Source of the DNA: Gammaproteobacteria bacterium
GTDB taxonomy: Bacteria > Pseudomonadota > Gammaproteobacteria > Granulosicoccales > Granulosicoccaceae
DNA: 5,883 nt
NCBI GenBank assembly: GCA_003511825.1
Contig: DOIU01000102.1
Span: forward strand, 1-5,883
Direction of reading: 5' to 3'
Under the pieces are notes generated by a model. That model made no database searches. It saw only the letters and a list, made by a program, of their open reading frames with translations, and had not been told where the DNA came from. A program made the translations under genes and the position numbers. Positions 5,409-5,883 of this stretch are shown piece by piece (within the stretch, counting starts at the first letter, position 1; every line of letters begins with the position of its first letter).

Positions 5409-5883
5409 GCGACGCACCCAGTAGACGTTCGCGAACTTTTTCGTAACGCTGATTGCCGAGCAGGCGTTTCGCTAGCCCGGTGATACGGTACTTTGCAACC
5501 TGTCTGCGAGCAGCTTTGCTGCGAACATCCAGCAATTGAGTAACTTGCTCACTGCTTGTATTGTGAAGCACGGCATATCTGGGAACAATGCGTTGATTGG
5601 GTGACGCCATATGACCTGGACGCGATACCGCCATGGCGTGATAGCCCACATCCCACGCAATCTGCTCAACGCGCGCGTCGTAGCGACCTCCCGGTGGCGC
5701 CAGTACGGTGACCTCAGCACCTAGCGCGTCTTCAAGCCGTTTTTTGGAGCGGTCGAGTTGTTGGCGTATATCGTCGGGCTGTAACTCAGATAAATACACG
5801 TGCTCGTCGGCATGCGACTGCATCGACAACCCAGCGGCGTGCATCTCACGAACATGGTCCCAAGTGACAAAGCCCGGTTTCCC
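5401..5883 (-). CDS. Polysaccharide deacetylase family protein (NodB homology fold), C-terminal part
   Basis: The right edge cuts this gene; 160 residues remain, reading in frame to the edge (first visible residues GKPGFVTWDHVREM). An internal ATG at 5844 is not the true start, because the frame continues upstream with conserved-looking sequence. Family features: LSMQSHADEH (visible residues 19-28) supplies the metal-binding H-x-x-x-H of NodB motif 2, and LAPPGGRYD (61-69) is motif 3. GYHAMAVSRPGH (80-91) and the final RIVPRYAV strand complete the distorted barrel. The catalytic-Asp motif 1 (TFDDG type) would be outside the window. Such enzymes are metal-dependent and remove N- or O-acetyl groups from sugars. 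The last roughly 50 residues are basic (RSKAARRQVAKYR and on) and lie beyond the catalytic fold. The gene overlaps the start of the GT2 gene, so it belongs to the same transcription unit. The compartment cannot be judged without the N-terminus. Confidence 0.92.
   Translation of the reverse strand, partial: GKPGFVTWDHVREMHAAGLSMQSHADEHVYLSELQPDDIRQQLDRSKKRLEDALGAEVTVLAPPGGRYDARVEQIAWDVGYHAMAVSRPGHMASPNQRIVPRYAVLHNTSSEQVTQLLDVRSKAARRQVAKYRITGLAKRLLGNQRYEKVRERLLGASHD

Noticed and set aside
5401..5844. Deacetylase taken as a complete 147-residue protein starting at 5844
   Set aside because: The frame stays open to the window edge with plausible fold sequence, and the protein would lack the catalytic motif 1; it is a truncated view of a longer gene.
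1..5883. tRNA, rRNA, CRISPR array, insertion sequence or attachment site
   Set aside because: No cloverleaf, spaced direct repeats, transposase motifs or terminal inverted repeats were seen; the window is almost fully occupied by overlapping coding genes.

Overview
The window is a piece of a polysaccharide (exopolysaccharide, capsule or O-antigen type) biosynthesis locus, most likely from a Gram-negative proteobacterium. That assignment rests on the gene content and the moderate GC content; no taxonomic marker is present, so it is tentative. All six genes that I support lie on the minus strand and read from right to left. They overlap or nearly touch, so they look like the interior of one operon. 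Neither the operon's promoter nor its terminator is in the window.

In transcription order the layout is: the C-terminal part of a NodB-fold polysaccharide deacetylase (5883 to 5401, start outside the window); a membrane-anchored family 2 glycosyltransferase (5408 to 4266); a first family 4 (GT-B) glycosyltransferase of the SETFI type (4264 to 3065); a second GT-B family 4 glycosyltransferase (3068 to 1959); an asparagine-synthase-fold protein whose glutaminase half has lost its catalytic residues (1978 to 146); and, running off the left edge, the first 35 codons of a canonical glutamine-dependent asparagine synthase beginning Met-Cys-Gly-Ile (107 to 1). That last gene is too short within the window to be picked up by a length-based ORF search, but its start is unmistakable. 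There is no stretch over 300 bases without a gene; the largest gap is 38 bases (108-145).

Working model (inference): the three glycosyltransferases build a cell-surface glycan repeat unit, the deacetylase trims N- or O-acetyl groups, and the asparagine-synthase pair amidates or otherwise condenses a carboxylate on the glycan, such as a uronic acid. The most interesting feature is the tandem of one asparagine-synthase paralogue with a dead glutaminase domain and one with the intact catalytic cysteine. Loci of this composition recall exosortase/PEP-CTERM-linked exopolysaccharide clusters, but no exosortase or PEP-CTERM protein is visible here, so that link is only a suggestion.
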